Shown here: piece by piece, positions 47,070 to 56,646 of the stretch
Layout: every line of letters begins with the position of its first letter
How positions within the stretch are numbered: the stretch's first letter is position 1
Origin: Desulfobacter sp.
GTDB lineage: Bacteria > Desulfobacterota > Desulfobacteria > Desulfobacterales > Desulfobacteraceae
DNA: 64,000 bases
Direction: 5' to 3'
Assembly (NCBI GenBank): GCA_028768525.1
Contig: CP054837.1
Coordinates: forward strand, 124,001 to 188,000
The notes under the pieces: model-generated
Told to the model about the DNA's origin: nothing
The model's database searches: none
What the model saw: the letters and a program-made list of their open reading frames with translations, nothing else
Position numbers and translations under genes: made by a program

Positions 47070-47885
47070 TCAAATGATTCTAAATGGATCTTTTTCCCTA
47101 TTGTATCCAAGAATTTTAACTTCGAAATCCCGAAGTTTTAACTCTTTTTTAAGCCTGTGGGTCAGCATGTCCACGACAATACGTTCAGAGGCAAAATGGC
47201 CCACATCAATGCAAATTCGGCCGGCCGTTTCAATATCCCTTGCTTCATGGTATTTGAGATCGCCGGTGATATAAACATCTGCATCGGATTTCAAAAAATT
47301 TTCTGTAAGTGACCCGCCCGACCCGGTACACAATGCGACTTTATAGGCTTTACGTCCGGTATCCCCCACGAGGCGGACAAAGGGGGTATTGAGCTGTGTC
47401 TTGATGATAGCGGCCAGATCGCCGACAGCCATTGGGCTGGACAGGCGGCCTGTCCGCCCGATTCCTGTCGGGCGTTCTTCTGTTGCGGCAGAGTCGACAA
47501 AGAGCGGCCCCTCACATTGAATCCCCAGTTTCTGGGCAAAATAATCGTTGAGCCCGTCACGAGCCTTGTCCAGATTGGTATGGGCTGAAACCACGGCAAT
47601 GTCATGTTTTGCAGCAGTATAAATTATAGCCCCGGGCATTCGGCTGAAATCCAATGATTTTTCCGGCGCCATGACCAGGGGGTGGTGGGTGACCACCATG
47701 GAACACCCTGCTTCCACAGCGGTTTCCATGACTTCACGGGAAACGTCAAGTGCCACCAGGATACCGGTAACCGCCCAGTCCGGGTCACCGGCCTGGAGCC
47801 CTGAATTGTCCCAATTCTCAGCCAGGCTGAAAGGCGCGATATCGTTGATCACATCAATGATATGATTGACGGTTGGCTGGCTCAC
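47070..47885 (-). CDS. Nif3-like dinuclear metal centre protein
   Basis: A 271-aa Nif3/YbgI family protein (GTP cyclohydrolase 1 type 2 homologue). Metal-ligand motifs: VVTHHPLV, SAHTNLDKARDGLND and DVGHFASERIVVD. Usually hexameric; function still debated. It starts 26 nt from the terminator of the tRNA gene and precedes the zinc-ribbon gene by 9 nt. Confidence 0.88.
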   Translation of the reverse strand: MSQPTVNHIIDVINDIAPFSLAENWDNSGLQAGDPDWAVTGILVALDVSREVMETAVEAGCSMVVTHHPLVMAPEKSLDFSRMPGAIIYTAAKHDIAVVSAHTNLDKARDGLNDYFAQKLGIQCEGPLFVDSAATEERPTGIGRTGRLSSPMAVGDLAAIIKTQLNTPFVRLVGDTGRKAYKVALCTGSGGSLTENFLKSDADVYITGDLKYHEARDIETAGRICIDVGHFASERIVVDMLTHRLKKELKLRDFEVKILGYNREKDPFRII

Positions 47886-47913
47886 CGTATCGCCTCCCTG
47901 CCTGTTGTAATAA

Positions 47914-47941
47914 AAAAAGCGTGGCTGAGACCACGCTTTTT
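47914..47941. terminator. Bidirectional terminator after the CAU tRNA
   Basis: AAAAAGCGTGG-ctgaga-CCACGCTTTTT, perfect 6-bp GC stem extended by A/T. It separates the tRNA transcript from the Nif3 gene. Confidence 0.75.
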
Positions 47942-48071
47942 AAAATTTATATAAATGTGCTGCTTTACAGGCATATTCATATATGACCTGGCCGTCCTTT
48001 TTTGCGTCTTGCCGCTTTTGTTGCCGTCACTTCCATGGGAATCCCCTGGATCAATGTGTGCTGAATGTTGT

Positions 48072-48148
48072 TGGTGGGCCCACCTGGATTCGAACCAGGG
48101 ACCGACCGGTTATGAGCCGGTGGCTCTGCCAAACTGAGCTATAGGCCC
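48072..48148 (-). tRNA. tRNA with CAU anticodon (Met elongator or Ile2)
   Basis: 77 nt with encoded CCA; acceptor GGGCCTA. Anticodon stem CCGG/CCGG with loop CTCATAA gives CAU; T-loop TTCGAATCC. Initiator tRNA is unlikely because the acceptor starts with a paired G. Whether it decodes AUG or, after lysidine modification, AUA cannot be settled here. Confidence 0.92.
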
Positions 48149-48171
48149 GTAGCACCTAAACAAACTTGGAA

Positions 48172-48200
48172 TATATATAGCAACGCAGGTGCAGTGTCAA
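48172..48200 (-). promoter_or_regulatory. Promoter of the CAU tRNA
   Basis: On the minus strand TTGACA (48200-48195), 17-nt spacer, TATATA (48177-48172), just after the rpoD stop. Confidence 0.7.
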
Positions 48201-48203
48201 TAT

Positions 48204-50033
48204 CTAATTCTCAATAAAGGTTTTCAGTTTTTTGCTCCGGGTGGGATGGCGCAGTTTACGCAGTGCCTTGGCTTCGATCTGACGGATACGCTCCCGGGTA
48301 ACGGTAAAGTCTTTTCCCACCTCTTCAAGTGTGTGGTCGGATTTTTCACCAATTCCGAACCGCATCCGCAATACTTTTTCTTCCCTGGGGGTCAGTGTGG
48401 CCAGAATTTTACGGGTCTGCTCTGCCAGGCTGAAATCAATGGCCGCTTCGGAGGGGATGGAGAACTTCTTATCTTCGATGAAATCACCAAGATGGCTGTC
48501 CTCTTCTTCACCGATGGGTGTTTCAAGGGAAATCGGTTCCTTGGCGATTTTCAACACCCGCCGGACCTTTTCAATTGGGATTTCCATTTTTTCGGCTATT
48601 TCCTCAGGTGAAGGCTCCTTGCCCATTTCCTGAACCAGATACCTGGAGGTTCTGATCAGCTTGTTGATGGTTTCTATCATATGGACAGGAATCCGGATGG
48701 TTCTGGCCTGATCGGCAATGGCCCGGGTAATGGCCTGCCGGATCCACCAGGTGGCGTAGGTCGAGAATTTGTAACCCCGGCGGTATTCGAATTTGTCCAC
48801 CGCCTTCATCAGCCCGATATTGCCCTCCTGGATGAGATCCAGAAACTGAAGGCCCCTGTTGGTGTATTTCTTTGCAATACTGACAACCAGTCGCAGGTTG
48901 GCACGGACCAGTTCCCGCTTGGCCCTATCTGCACTTCTTCTGCCCCTGTCGATCCCCCGGGTAATCAGTTGGAGTTCCTCAACCCCGCCTTTGATCAGGC
49001 TTTTTCTCAAGGAGACTTGGTTTAAAATGGCACAGATATCATTGTAGAGGACAGTTGCACGCTCCTGGGTGATATCGCTTCTGGATGTGGCCCATTCGAC
49101 AAAGACATCTTCCTCTTTAGCCTGCTTCAGCAAAGTGCTCTGCTGTACGTTAAAGGTTTTGGCACATTTGCTCATCAGACTGTCAATGGTCTGAAACCAG
49201 GTGATGGAAGTTCTGATGCTTTTCTCAATCGTATCAATGACACTGGATTCAAACCGCCAGCGCTTGAGAAGCTCGAAAATTTCTTCTGTATTATTGAAGA
49301 TGTCTTCCTGGAGCGTGGTGAATTTTTTAGTTCCCTTTTTTGTCTCCTTGAGCAGATCTCTCTTGGTCTGATTCTCCTCATGGAGTTCCTGGATTTTAGC
49401 CAGGGATTCCAGGAATTTTTCCTGTTTAGACACCTCATCCACCGCGCCGTCGCCTTCGTCAACATCCCTGAGGACATGCTTGGGACGCATGGATTTTTTC
49501 TCCATTTTCTGGCCGTACATGAAAATGGTATTTAGGGCCAGCGGGCAGTCCAGCATGGCTCTGAGTACATCACGTTCCCCAACCTCAATCTTTTTGGCAA
49601 TTTCGATCTCCCCCTCCCGGCTGAGCAGGGTAACCATTCCCATCTCTTTGAGGTACATTTTAACCGGATCGGTGACGGCGCCGAACTCCATATCGGCCCG
49701 TTCCTTTTTGGGAGCAAAAAGGTCCTTCTTATCTTTATCTGAAGACTGTTTAGCAGTGGATGCCGCTTTTTTCTTTTTTGCGGCAGCAGGTTTCTTGCCG
49801 GATTTTTTGATTTTCTCAGCCTGATCTTTGCCGTCCACCAATTCAATGCCCATCTCATTGAACTGCACGACAATATCATCAATCTGATCAAAGGATTTTA
49901 AATCACCAGAGATTGCATCATTTATTTCGGCAAAAGAGAGAACACCGGCTTTCTTACCTTTCTCTATGAGTTTAAGCATTTCTTCTTTACTGATAACAAC
50001 ATTCTCTCCAGACTTGCTGGTCTTCCCTGCCAT
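48204..50033 (-). CDS. rpoD: RNA polymerase primary sigma factor (sigma-70)
   Basis: A 609-aa RpoD. Region 1.1 at the N-terminus (about 10-75) is followed by a Lys-rich linker, region 1.2 ([21 protein letters not shown]), a nonconserved region, region 2 ([37 protein letters not shown], quoted here only by position about 370-408), region 3, and region 4 with the -35-binding HTH ([20 protein letters not shown]). It is 26 nt downstream of dnaG, the classic macromolecular-synthesis pair without rpsU in view. Confidence 0.97.
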   Translation of the reverse strand: MAGKTSKSGENVVISKEEMLKLIEKGKKAGVLSFAEINDAISGDLKSFDQIDDIVVQFNEMGIELVDGKDQAEKIKKSGKKPAAAKKKKAASTAKQSSDKDKKDLFAPKKERADMEFGAVTDPVKMYLKEMGMVTLLSREGEIEIAKKIEVGERDVLRAMLDCPLALNTIFMYGQKMEKKSMRPKHVLRDVDEGDGAVDEVSKQEKFLESLAKIQELHEENQTKRDLLKETKKGTKKFTTLQEDIFNNTEEIFELLKRWRFESSVIDTIEKSIRTSITWFQTIDSLMSKCAKTFNVQQSTLLKQAKEEDVFVEWATSRSDITQERATVLYNDICAILNQVSLRKSLIKGGVEELQLITRGIDRGRRSADRAKRELVRANLRLVVSIAKKYTNRGLQFLDLIQEGNIGLMKAVDKFEYRRGYKFSTYATWWIRQAITRAIADQARTIRIPVHMIETINKLIRTSRYLVQEMGKEPSPEEIAEKMEIPIEKVRRVLKIAKEPISLETPIGEEEDSHLGDFIEDKKFSIPSEAAIDFSLAEQTRKILATLTPREEKVLRMRFGIGEKSDHTLEEVGKDFTVTRERIRQIEAKALRKLRHPTRSKKLKTFIEN

Positions 50034-50059
50034 ATAATGCCTCCCAAAGGCTTAAAGAA

Positions 50060-51838
50060 TTAACTGTTATGCAATTGCTGAATTTCCTGCTGCTGTTTTT
50101 TCAGCAGGTCCATCACATCAGCATTACAGCCCTTCCCCGCGCTTCTAATTTTACTTATTCTTAATATTTTATCGTTTTTTTCTTTTGATTTCAGTATCCG
50201 GGTAATCAGTGCACCTGCGGTTTCTCCCAGGTCTTCTGTTCCCGAAAAATCTTCCATGGCCATGGCCGCAATATCTTCCTGCCCCTTGGTCGACCCAATC
50301 CTGGCCATTACTGCCGTTACAAAATTTTCGCAGTCCCTCGGGGTGTCGACAATCAACATCGCCAAAGATTTCAGGTCCTGGGAATTGAAAGCGTCGATCA
50401 CTTTTTTTTCGATTACTTCCGGAATAAGGTCCGGGTGGTGGAGCATCATGGCCAGTATCTGCTTTTCCCTGGGATCGGATTCAAGAATCTGCATCACTTC
50501 TGTTTCCTCAGCAGGGACAAGAGGCACCTTTTGCCTGTTCTGCCCGGAGACCGCCTCCCTCACCTTTTCCAGAACAGCTTTTTCATCTATGTTCAAAGTC
50601 TCGGCAAGCTCCCGGACATGCAGGGAGCGAAGGGCAGAATTGCTCAGTTGGGCAAGGTGTCCCTTCATTTCATCAAGGATTTTTATCCGCCCCTCAACAC
50701 TTGCCCCGTGGGTTTCCATGGCAAGCTGCAGAAGAAACTGCAACACAGTCTGGGCCTTGTCTGCAAGGGCAAGGAACGCCTCCCTCCCCTGTGACATTAC
50801 AAAGGAATCTGGATCATTTTTTCCAGGCAGCACCAGGATCCGGGTATCGATTCCTTCATTGACAAAGATATCAATACTCCGCTTTGCGGCGTTGACACCG
50901 GCGTCATCCGAATCAAAAACCAGGACCATCTGTCCGGCATACCCTTTTAAAATCCGTACATGTTCCCTGGTCAGGGCCGTGCCCAGACTGGCTACCGTAT
51001 TTTTAATCCCGTGCTGGAACAGGGAGAGGAAGTCAAAATACCCCTCCACAATAAACACCTTCCCCTGCTTCCTGCATTCGGTTTTCGCTGCATGGAGTCC
51101 GTATAATATGCGGCTTTTGCTGTACACCGGGGTCTCGGGTGAATTCATGTATTTGGGCATCCCGTCATCCATGACCCGCCCGCCGAATCCGGCCACCTGC
51201 ATATTAATATCAAAGATTGGGAACATGAGCCGGTTCCGGAACCGGTCATAAAAACCGTTGCCGGATTTTCTGGGCAGTACCAGTCCCGAATTAACGGCTA
51301 TGTTTCTTGAAAGCTTTTCTTTTTTGAACAGGGTTACCACAGCGTCCCAGTCATCCGGGGAATACCCCAGCTTAAAGGTTTCAATGGTTTCCGCTGTCAT
51401 GCCCCGCCTTTCAAGGTACCCTTTCACCCCGGTATCCGCTCTGGACTCCTCCATTTTTTCCGAGTAGAACGCCATGACACGCTTGTTCAGCCTGAACAAG
51501 GATTCCCTGATCTGAACCTCTTTGCGCTGGGCCGGGTTCATCTCCTGGGTTTCAACAACAATATTGTATTTACGGGCCAGCATGCGCACGGCTTCGGGAA
51601 AGGAGATGCCATGGTATTTCATGATGAATGAAAGGGCATTGCCTCCTGCGGAACATCCGAAGCAATGAAAAATCTGTTTTTCAGGATTAACTGAAAAAGA
51701 AGGCGTTTTTTCAGAATGGAAAGGACATAACCCAAAGTAATTCCTGCCGGATCTTTTAAGTATGACGGCTTCGGATACCACGTCCACAATATCCGAGGCA
51801 TTTAATACTTCTGAAATTTTATCTTCAGGAATTAGCAT
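50060..51838 (-). CDS. dnaG: DNA primase
   Basis: 592 aa. Zinc domain CHC2 (CPFHSEKTPSFSV; CFGCSAGG), RNA polymerase domain with Toprim motifs (FIVEGYFDFLSLFQHG; VFDSDDAGVNAAKR) and a C-terminal DnaB-binding region. ATG 51838 (MLIPEDKISEVL) is taken as start; a TTG at 51859 would add seven residues. A TTGACA at 51913-51908 upstream may be its -35 box but the -10 is weak. Confidence 0.95.
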   Translation of the reverse strand: MLIPEDKISEVLNASDIVDVVSEAVILKRSGRNYFGLCPFHSEKTPSFSVNPEKQIFHCFGCSAGGNALSFIMKYHGISFPEAVRMLARKYNIVVETQEMNPAQRKEVQIRESLFRLNKRVMAFYSEKMEESRADTGVKGYLERRGMTAETIETFKLGYSPDDWDAVVTLFKKEKLSRNIAVNSGLVLPRKSGNGFYDRFRNRLMFPIFDINMQVAGFGGRVMDDGMPKYMNSPETPVYSKSRILYGLHAAKTECRKQGKVFIVEGYFDFLSLFQHGIKNTVASLGTALTREHVRILKGYAGQMVLVFDSDDAGVNAAKRSIDIFVNEGIDTRILVLPGKNDPDSFVMSQGREAFLALADKAQTVLQFLLQLAMETHGASVEGRIKILDEMKGHLAQLSNSALRSLHVRELAETLNIDEKAVLEKVREAVSGQNRQKVPLVPAEETEVMQILESDPREKQILAMMLHHPDLIPEVIEKKVIDAFNSQDLKSLAMLIVDTPRDCENFVTAVMARIGSTKGQEDIAAMAMEDFSGTEDLGETAGALITRILKSKEKNDKILRISKIRSAGKGCNADVMDLLKKQQQEIQQLHNS

Positions 51839-51933
51839 TATGGGTGGTGCAGACTCCAAAATTAAAGCGGTTATGCAAGCTTAATAAGTTAATTACTGAA
51901 TACGGTCTGTCAACAATTAAACTGGACTGCCTA

Positions 51934-52521
51934 CTACAAACTGCCTTTGCTGGACAGGGAGCCCGAAACCCGTTCATGGGGTCTGGTCGCTGCGCACAAA
52001 GCCCTTCCAAGCGCCTTGAACACAGATTCAAGCACATGATGTTCGTTGACGCCGTAGTAGGCATTAATATGCAAATTAAATCCGCCTTTCACACACAGGG
52101 CCTGGAAAAATTCCTTGGCCAGATATGCATCGAAAGCACCCCTTGACTTTAAATCTCCGGGGATATTGTACACGAGATAGGGCCGGTTCGACAGGTCGAT
52201 GGTCACCCTGGACAATGCTTCATCCATAGGGACGCAACTGTCGCCGAACCGCTGTATGCCCTTTTTATCTGCAAGGGCGCTGTGAATGGCTTGACCCAGT
52301 ACCAGTCCTGTATCCTCAACGGTATGGTGAATATCCACCTCAAGATCCCCTTGGGCTGCCACCTTGAGATCGAAAAGCCCGTGGACGGTAAAGGCCGTAA
52401 GCATATGATCGAAGAAACCGATTCCAGTACTAATATCGGCCTTCCCCGTTCCGTCCAGATCCAGACGGATCTCTATTTTGGTTTCTTTTGTGTCTCGAGT
52501 AACAGTGGATTTTCGGCTCAT
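51934..52521 (-). CDS. hisB: Imidazoleglycerol-phosphate dehydratase
   Basis: 195 aa, the monofunctional HisB of histidine biosynthesis, manganese dependent. Metal motifs: FFDHMLTAFTVHG, DIHHTVEDTGLVLG, and ANYG-type region INAYYGVNEHHVLESVFKALG. Length matches the family. No other his gene is nearby. It has its own promoter and a ~110-nt leader. Confidence 0.95.
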   Translation of the reverse strand: MSRKSTVTRDTKETKIEIRLDLDGTGKADISTGIGFFDHMLTAFTVHGLFDLKVAAQGDLEVDIHHTVEDTGLVLGQAIHSALADKKGIQRFGDSCVPMDEALSRVTIDLSNRPYLVYNIPGDLKSRGAFDAYLAKEFFQALCVKGGFNLHINAYYGVNEHHVLESVFKALGRALCAATRPHERVSGSLSSKGSL

Positions 52522-52640
52522 TAAATCTTCCTTGAAACTGGCAGCAAAATGTTCTATATCCGGGTCATTCTTTTCGGGTGCCTTACCCGCTGTCGCTCTG
52601 AAAGGTCTCCCCCGGAAGACACGTCAAAACGAATCTTTTT

Positions 52641-52669
52641 AAAATACCCGATATGTATATATTTGTCAA
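52641..52669 (-). promoter_or_regulatory. Promoter of hisB
   Basis: On the minus strand TTGACA (52669-52664), 17-nt spacer, TATTTT (52646-52641). The leader contains a small CGGGT/ACCCG hairpin near 52572-52588. Confidence 0.6.
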
Positions 52670-52705
52670 TCCGGATTAGTATCAAAAATGTCCGTAGGAA
52701 AGTCC

Positions 52706-52734
52706 TTGAAAATTAAACGGTTAGCCGTTATATT
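52706..52734 (+). promoter_or_regulatory. Promoter of the SprA-like gene, with palindrome in the spacer
   Basis: TTGAAA (52706-52711), 17-nt spacer, TATATT (52729-52734). The spacer end and -10 contain AACGG-ttag-CCGTT, a perfect inverted repeat that could be an operator. Confidence 0.6.
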
Positions 52735-52767
52735 TTATGTTACACTCTCTAAAAATTAAAGAGCAAC

Positions 52768-53514
52768 ATGAATATTCCAACCGCCATATCAAACGCATAC
52801 GCCCAGGGCGGCATTTACCAGAATAGGTACGCGAGTACAACTGCTGTCACCCCTTCCGAATTGAAGCAGTCCGACGAGTTTAAAACCATAGACCGGTCTG
52901 GGGAAGTTGACAGGAGTGGTGCCCTTACTGCGGCCGCCCGGAAGAATGATGCCCTGGACGGCGCGGAAAAATCCGGCCAGGACCAGAACCAGGCATCACC
53001 GGGGGCCCAGGAATCAGGCAATGCCGGGGCTGACTCAGCGCAACTGACCCAAGAAGAGATGCAGTTGGTGTATGAACTCAAACAGATTGACTCCCAGGTG
53101 CGCAACCATGAAATGGCCCACATTGCTGCCGGCGGTTCCTATATCACTTCAGGAGCAAGCTATACCTATCAAAAGGGACCTGACGGCAAGAGTTATGCCG
53201 TAGGCGGGGAAGTCAGCATTGACTCAGCTCCGGTGCCCGGAGACCCCGAGGCCACTATCCAAAAAATGAATCAGGTCCGCAGAGCCGCTCTTGCCCCTGG
53301 AGACCCCTCCCCCCAGGACAGAAAGGTGGCGGCCAATGCTTCCGCCCAGGCCCTCAAAGCCATGTCCGAACTCACCATTCAACAAGCCAAAGAACGAACC
53401 GAACAAAACGACACCCAGGTATTTGGGGATCGAAGAAAAGAAGCTGCAGACACCTATTCCCAGGTCAGTGCCCTGCCCGAAACTGAGACCTCCTCGTTTC
53501 AAATCGCCGTTTAG
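52768..53514 (+). CDS. SprA-related putative metalloprotease
   Basis: A 248-aa protein of the SprA-related/CJM1_0395 type. Residues 1-95 are a Ser/Gly/Gln-rich, probably disordered region. Then ELKQIDSQVRNHEMAHIAAGG with a zinc-protease-like HEMAH (about 113-117), GPDGKSYAVGGEV and the conserved PGDPEATIQKMNQVRRAALAPGDPS (quoted by position about 152-176). No signal peptide. Function is not established in the family. Confidence 0.78.
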   Translation: MNIPTAISNAYAQGGIYQNRYASTTAVTPSELKQSDEFKTIDRSGEVDRSGALTAAARKNDALDGAEKSGQDQNQASPGAQESGNAGADSAQLTQEEMQLVYELKQIDSQVRNHEMAHIAAGGSYITSGASYTYQKGPDGKSYAVGGEVSIDSAPVPGDPEATIQKMNQVRRAALAPGDPSPQDRKVAANASAQALKAMSELTIQQAKERTEQNDTQVFGDRRKEAADTYSQVSALPETETSSFQIAV

Positions 53515-53540
53515 CCGGTTGCAGAATCTCCTCCGTCACC

Positions 53541-54080
53541 CTATTTTATGAGCTTGACAATCTGTTTAAACAGATCCCCTTCAGCAGTTTTCAGCAATTC
53601 AAAAATCAACATTTCAACACTGGTGATACCCGCACCGCCCCGTTCCAGTCGGTTCAGCCCGATAGCTTTATTTTCAGCAGTCCTTGACGAAACGCAGTCT
53701 GCTACCACCTGCACCTTACAGTTTCTGCCCACCAGATCAAGACCGGTCTGGTAAACGCAGATATGGGATTCAATTCCGGTAATAATAACCTGGCTCCTTC
53801 CCAGCGTATTAAAACGAGACATAAATTCGGGTTCGCCACAGCAGGAAAATGAGGACTTCTCAACGGGTGATTCCCCTTCCATCAGTTCAGAAATCCGCGG
53901 TGTGGTCCTGCCGAGCTTGGACGGTATCTGTTCCATCCATATGATTGGAATCCCCATCAGCTTTATGCTTTTGATCAATATTTCCAGATTGTTAAACAAG
54001 GATTCCTTTTCATACATGAGTTCTGCCAGTTGCCCCTGAACATCAACCAGAAGCATGACGGATTTATCAATCTCAAACAT
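53541..54080 (-). CDS. Isochorismatase-family cysteine hydrolase
   Basis: 179 aa. Catalytic triad positions of the YcaC/isochorismatase fold: Asp in LLVDVQGQLAEL, Lys in SPVEKSSFSC and Cys in GIESHICVYQTGLDL. Start ATG 54080 (MFEIDK) follows AAAGGAGAG; a longer open frame to 54137 is unsupported. The substrate is unknown, probably an amide or isochorismate-like ether. Confidence 0.85.
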   Translation of the reverse strand: MFEIDKSVMLLVDVQGQLAELMYEKESLFNNLEILIKSIKLMGIPIIWMEQIPSKLGRTTPRISELMEGESPVEKSSFSCCGEPEFMSRFNTLGRSQVIITGIESHICVYQTGLDLVGRNCKVQVVADCVSSRTAENKAIGLNRLERGGAGITSVEMLIFELLKTAEGDLFKQIVKLIK

Positions 54081-54250
54081 GTCGCTCTCCTTTTTTGGTT
54101 CTGACAGCGTATTGAAATTCCATGGTGCTTGGGCCATTTTAAACGTATATTGCCCTGAAAAGGCAAGAAATTATTTACTTTTCCGGGCTTGGTTATTTTA
54201 TTAAGTTTTGATAAACTTAAACCAAAGGCACAAAGAATAAAGGAGAAACC

Positions 54251-54604
54251 ATGGGCATATCCATCCATAACAGTGCATCGGCACTCCAGGCCTTTACCCG
54301 CCAGATGAATGTCTCCGCCAATAATGTCGCCAACAGTCTGTCGGATGAATTCAAAGCCTCCACCGCCTATAATATTGAAGACAAAAACGGCGGGGTGACT
54401 ACCCATATCTCCAAATCCACCGAATCAGGCCCATTGGTGGAGGACCCGCTTAAAAATGACGGCTCTCTTAAAGAACTGTCAAACACCGATATCGCCAAGG
54501 AGCTTGTCAGCCAGATTTCGGCCCAGCACGGATTCGATGCCAACGCCAAGGTGATTTCAACCTACGATGAAACCCTTGGATCATTGATTGACACCATAGG
54601 ATAA
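54251..54604 (+). CDS. Miniature flagellar rod/hook-like protein
   Basis: 117 aa with both conserved ends of the FlgB/C/F/G/E axial family: N-terminal ALQAFTRQMNVSANNVANS (like the Flg_bb_rod motif) and C-terminal NTDIAKELVSQISAQHGFDANAKVI (like Flg_bbr_C), with a very short middle. It is close in size to FlgB/FlgC but stands alone, away from flagellar operons. A strong AAAGGAG site precedes it. It may be an additional axial component or a chaperoned substrate; the exact role is unknown. Confidence 0.75.
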   Translation: MGISIHNSASALQAFTRQMNVSANNVANSLSDEFKASTAYNIEDKNGGVTTHISKSTESGPLVEDPLKNDGSLKELSNTDIAKELVSQISAQHGFDANAKVISTYDETLGSLIDTIG

Positions 54605-54690
54605 CTTTAATAGAGTGCGAGAGTATCGGGACAGATTAAATTAAAACCGATATAAAGGGCAACAAATCAAACTATAAATCAGGGAAGAAC

Positions 54691-55167
54691 ATGCGCCGAC
54701 TCAAGCACTCTCCGCCGATACTTGCCACACTATTTTTTTTCTTGATGGCCGGCTGCGCCGGTCTGAACACAGGCTACGACCAGCCAACCGTCACGGTATC
54801 CTCTTTTAAGGCCGTTCCCGGCCAAGGTCCAGTGCCCCGATTCGAAATAGGACTGCACATCGTCAACCCCAACCGAACAGAACTTTCCCTCAAAGGCGTG
54901 GCCTATACCATTGAAATAGAGGGCCATAAAATAATGACAGGGGTGGCAAAGGATTTGCCTGTAATTGAAGCCTACAGCGAAGAAGAGGTGATACTCACCG
55001 GTACCGTCAGTCTTTTCAACAGCATTGCCTTCTTTGCGGATCTTGCCGGGCACAAAAATCTTGACGGCCTCTCATACAGCCTTGAAGCCAAGCTCGACCC
55101 GGGCGCCCTGCATCCAGTGATCCGGGTCACCAAAAAAGGAACTCTATCCCTTGAGCCTCCCCAGTAA
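54691..55167 (+). CDS. LEA14-like lipoprotein
   Basis: 158 aa with a lipoprotein signal (LMAGC, Cys about 22). The mature part has the water-stress LEA type 2 beta-sandwich pattern (FEIGLHIVNPNRTELSLKGV; AYSEEEVILTGTVS). Such proteins sit in the outer or inner membrane leaflet. The 3' end overlaps the next gene by 17 nt. Confidence 0.82.
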   Translation: MRRLKHSPPILATLFFFLMAGCAGLNTGYDQPTVTVSSFKAVPGQGPVPRFEIGLHIVNPNRTELSLKGVAYTIEIEGHKIMTGVAKDLPVIEAYSEEEVILTGTVSLFNSIAFFADLAGHKNLDGLSYSLEAKLDPGALHPVIRVTKKGTLSLEPPQ

Positions 55168-55660
55168 GCATATTAATCTTTTAATATGTTTTCTGCTCCT
55201 GGCCATTGTCGCGGGTTGCTCCAGCGCGGGCCACACGCCTCCGGCTTCTGTTCTGAACCGGACATCCACCGACCTTAAAAACCTGCCCGAAGCCCGCCGC
55301 ATCGTCGTCGGACGGGCAGTCGAAAGCATCGGCGCAGATTACGCCTGGGGCGGTATCTCGCCTTCAACCGGGTTTGACTGTTCCGGGCTTGTGGTTTATA
55401 CCCATTCGGCTGCCGGGGTTACAACCCCAAGAACCGCCAGGGCCATGTTTGCAGGGGGACGAAGGGTATCAAACCCTATTCAGCCAGGGGACCTTGTGTT
55501 TTTCAATTCCCCCCATAAGAGCAGCAGCATCCATGTCGGCATCTTCATCGGTGGCAACGCCTTTGTCCATGCACCGGGCCGGGGCAAGAAAGTACGGCAG
55601 GCCTCCCTGGCAAATCCCTATTTCGACAGGTATTTCATCGGCGCCAGATCATTTTTATAA
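55151..55660 (+). CDS. NlpC/P60 cell-wall peptidase, lipoprotein
   Basis: 169 aa. The only workable start is TTG 55151, with AAAGGA 9 nt upstream inside the preceding gene. Lipobox IVAGC (Cys about 23). NlpC/P60 domain with catalytic Cys in GFDCSGLVVYTH, His in SSIHVGIFIG and third polar residue in VHAPG. It should cleave D-Glu-gamma-diaminopimelate bonds in peptidoglycan in the periplasm. Coupled to the LEA-like lipoprotein. Confidence 0.88.
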   Translation: MSLPSKHINLLICFLLLAIVAGCSSAGHTPPASVLNRTSTDLKNLPEARRIVVGRAVESIGADYAWGGISPSTGFDCSGLVVYTHSAAGVTTPRTARAMFAGGRRVSNPIQPGDLVFFNSPHKSSSIHVGIFIGGNAFVHAPGRGKKVRQASLANPYFDRYFIGARSFL

Positions 55661-55697
55661 AAAACCGCCATTATCAACCACCGGCAGGTTTCTGAAT

Positions 55698-56645
55698 CTA
55701 CAGGTCTGGCGTTTTATACTTCAGCATGTAAGGAATCCATACCCGGTGGGGTTCATAGGAGAGCTTAGCCCTGCGAAGCCCCTCTATACCGAGGTCCTGT
55801 TCCCGGTTTATAAATTCCGCCCTGCCCTTCAGGTGGATGGCAGTTTCTCGATTGATCAGCTGTGCAGCCCCTTTTAGCGCGATATTCGCCTTTTCAAAAT
55901 GCACATTATATGTATTCTGCCCCATGGGACTGAACACGGAGAATGCCGCGACCCTGCCATCCGCCGTTATCATTATTCCTTCAAGCCCCAGTGCCTCCCA
56001 ATGGGCAAAGGCGTTCTCCATGGCAATGAGCTCTTCGGCCAACGTTGCTGGAACCGGATCCATGGTATTGAGCAGATCCCCTGCAAACTTCCTGGCCCAG
56101 GGCAATTTTTCGGGAGTCAGTTGGTGCAGATTGTAATCTGGATGGTTTCTTTTAAACTGGGATATCAGATTCCGCTTCTTATGCAGCTTTGTACCCTTCA
56201 GTTCTGCTAGGTTTTCAGTCCGGTAGATATATTCTGCTGCGTCCCTGTCTTCCTCGACCTTGTAATACCGGACAATGCCGGGGAATCTGTCCAGATAGTT
56301 TTCCGGTACGAGGCAGATATCCGGAGACAGGCCTGCATCCAAGGCCCTGACCGAAAGCGCCCGAAGGGACTCAGGGTCCAGGGCGGGGCCCAGGGGCATG
56401 AACATGACCCTGTCTCTGCCGTCGTAGTTAACCAGGCAATCTCCATGGGTAAACCAGCTATACTGGTAAATCTCCGCCCAACAAAAGAGATTAACGAAAT
56501 TGTATTCACATGACAGGAGCCCTGCTCCGGCATGGGCTGCAAGCGTCTCAAACCGATGCACCGTTGAACGGGTTTGCAAATTAAACGTCCCGTCCCTGCC
56601 TATTCCCGCTGCCGGTTTATTTTCCGCGAGGCTGACCTCCACCAT
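55698..56645 (-). CDS. DUF2156 (GNAT-fold) protein
   Basis: 315 aa, similar to the C-terminal aminoacyl-transferase-like domain of MprF (KLHKKRNLISQFKRNHPDYN; then VAAFSVFSPMGQNTYNVHFEKA; INRETA; EFINREQDLGIEGLRRAKLSY by position about 275-295). No membrane domain, so it is a soluble DUF2156. These proteins are thought to transfer an aminoacyl or acyl group. It directly follows the GNAT gene (1-nt gap). Confidence 0.78.
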   Translation of the reverse strand: MVEVSLAENKPAAGIGRDGTFNLQTRSTVHRFETLAAHAGAGLLSCEYNFVNLFCWAEIYQYSWFTHGDCLVNYDGRDRVMFMPLGPALDPESLRALSVRALDAGLSPDICLVPENYLDRFPGIVRYYKVEEDRDAAEYIYRTENLAELKGTKLHKKRNLISQFKRNHPDYNLHQLTPEKLPWARKFAGDLLNTMDPVPATLAEELIAMENAFAHWEALGLEGIMITADGRVAAFSVFSPMGQNTYNVHFEKANIALKGAAQLINRETAIHLKGRAEFINREQDLGIEGLRRAKLSYEPHRVWIPYMLKYKTPDL

Positions 56646-56646
56646 T

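Noticed and set aside
48058..48137. Peptide ending DSNQGPTGYEPVALP
   Set aside because: This is the usual false translation of a tRNA gene, here the CAU tRNA.
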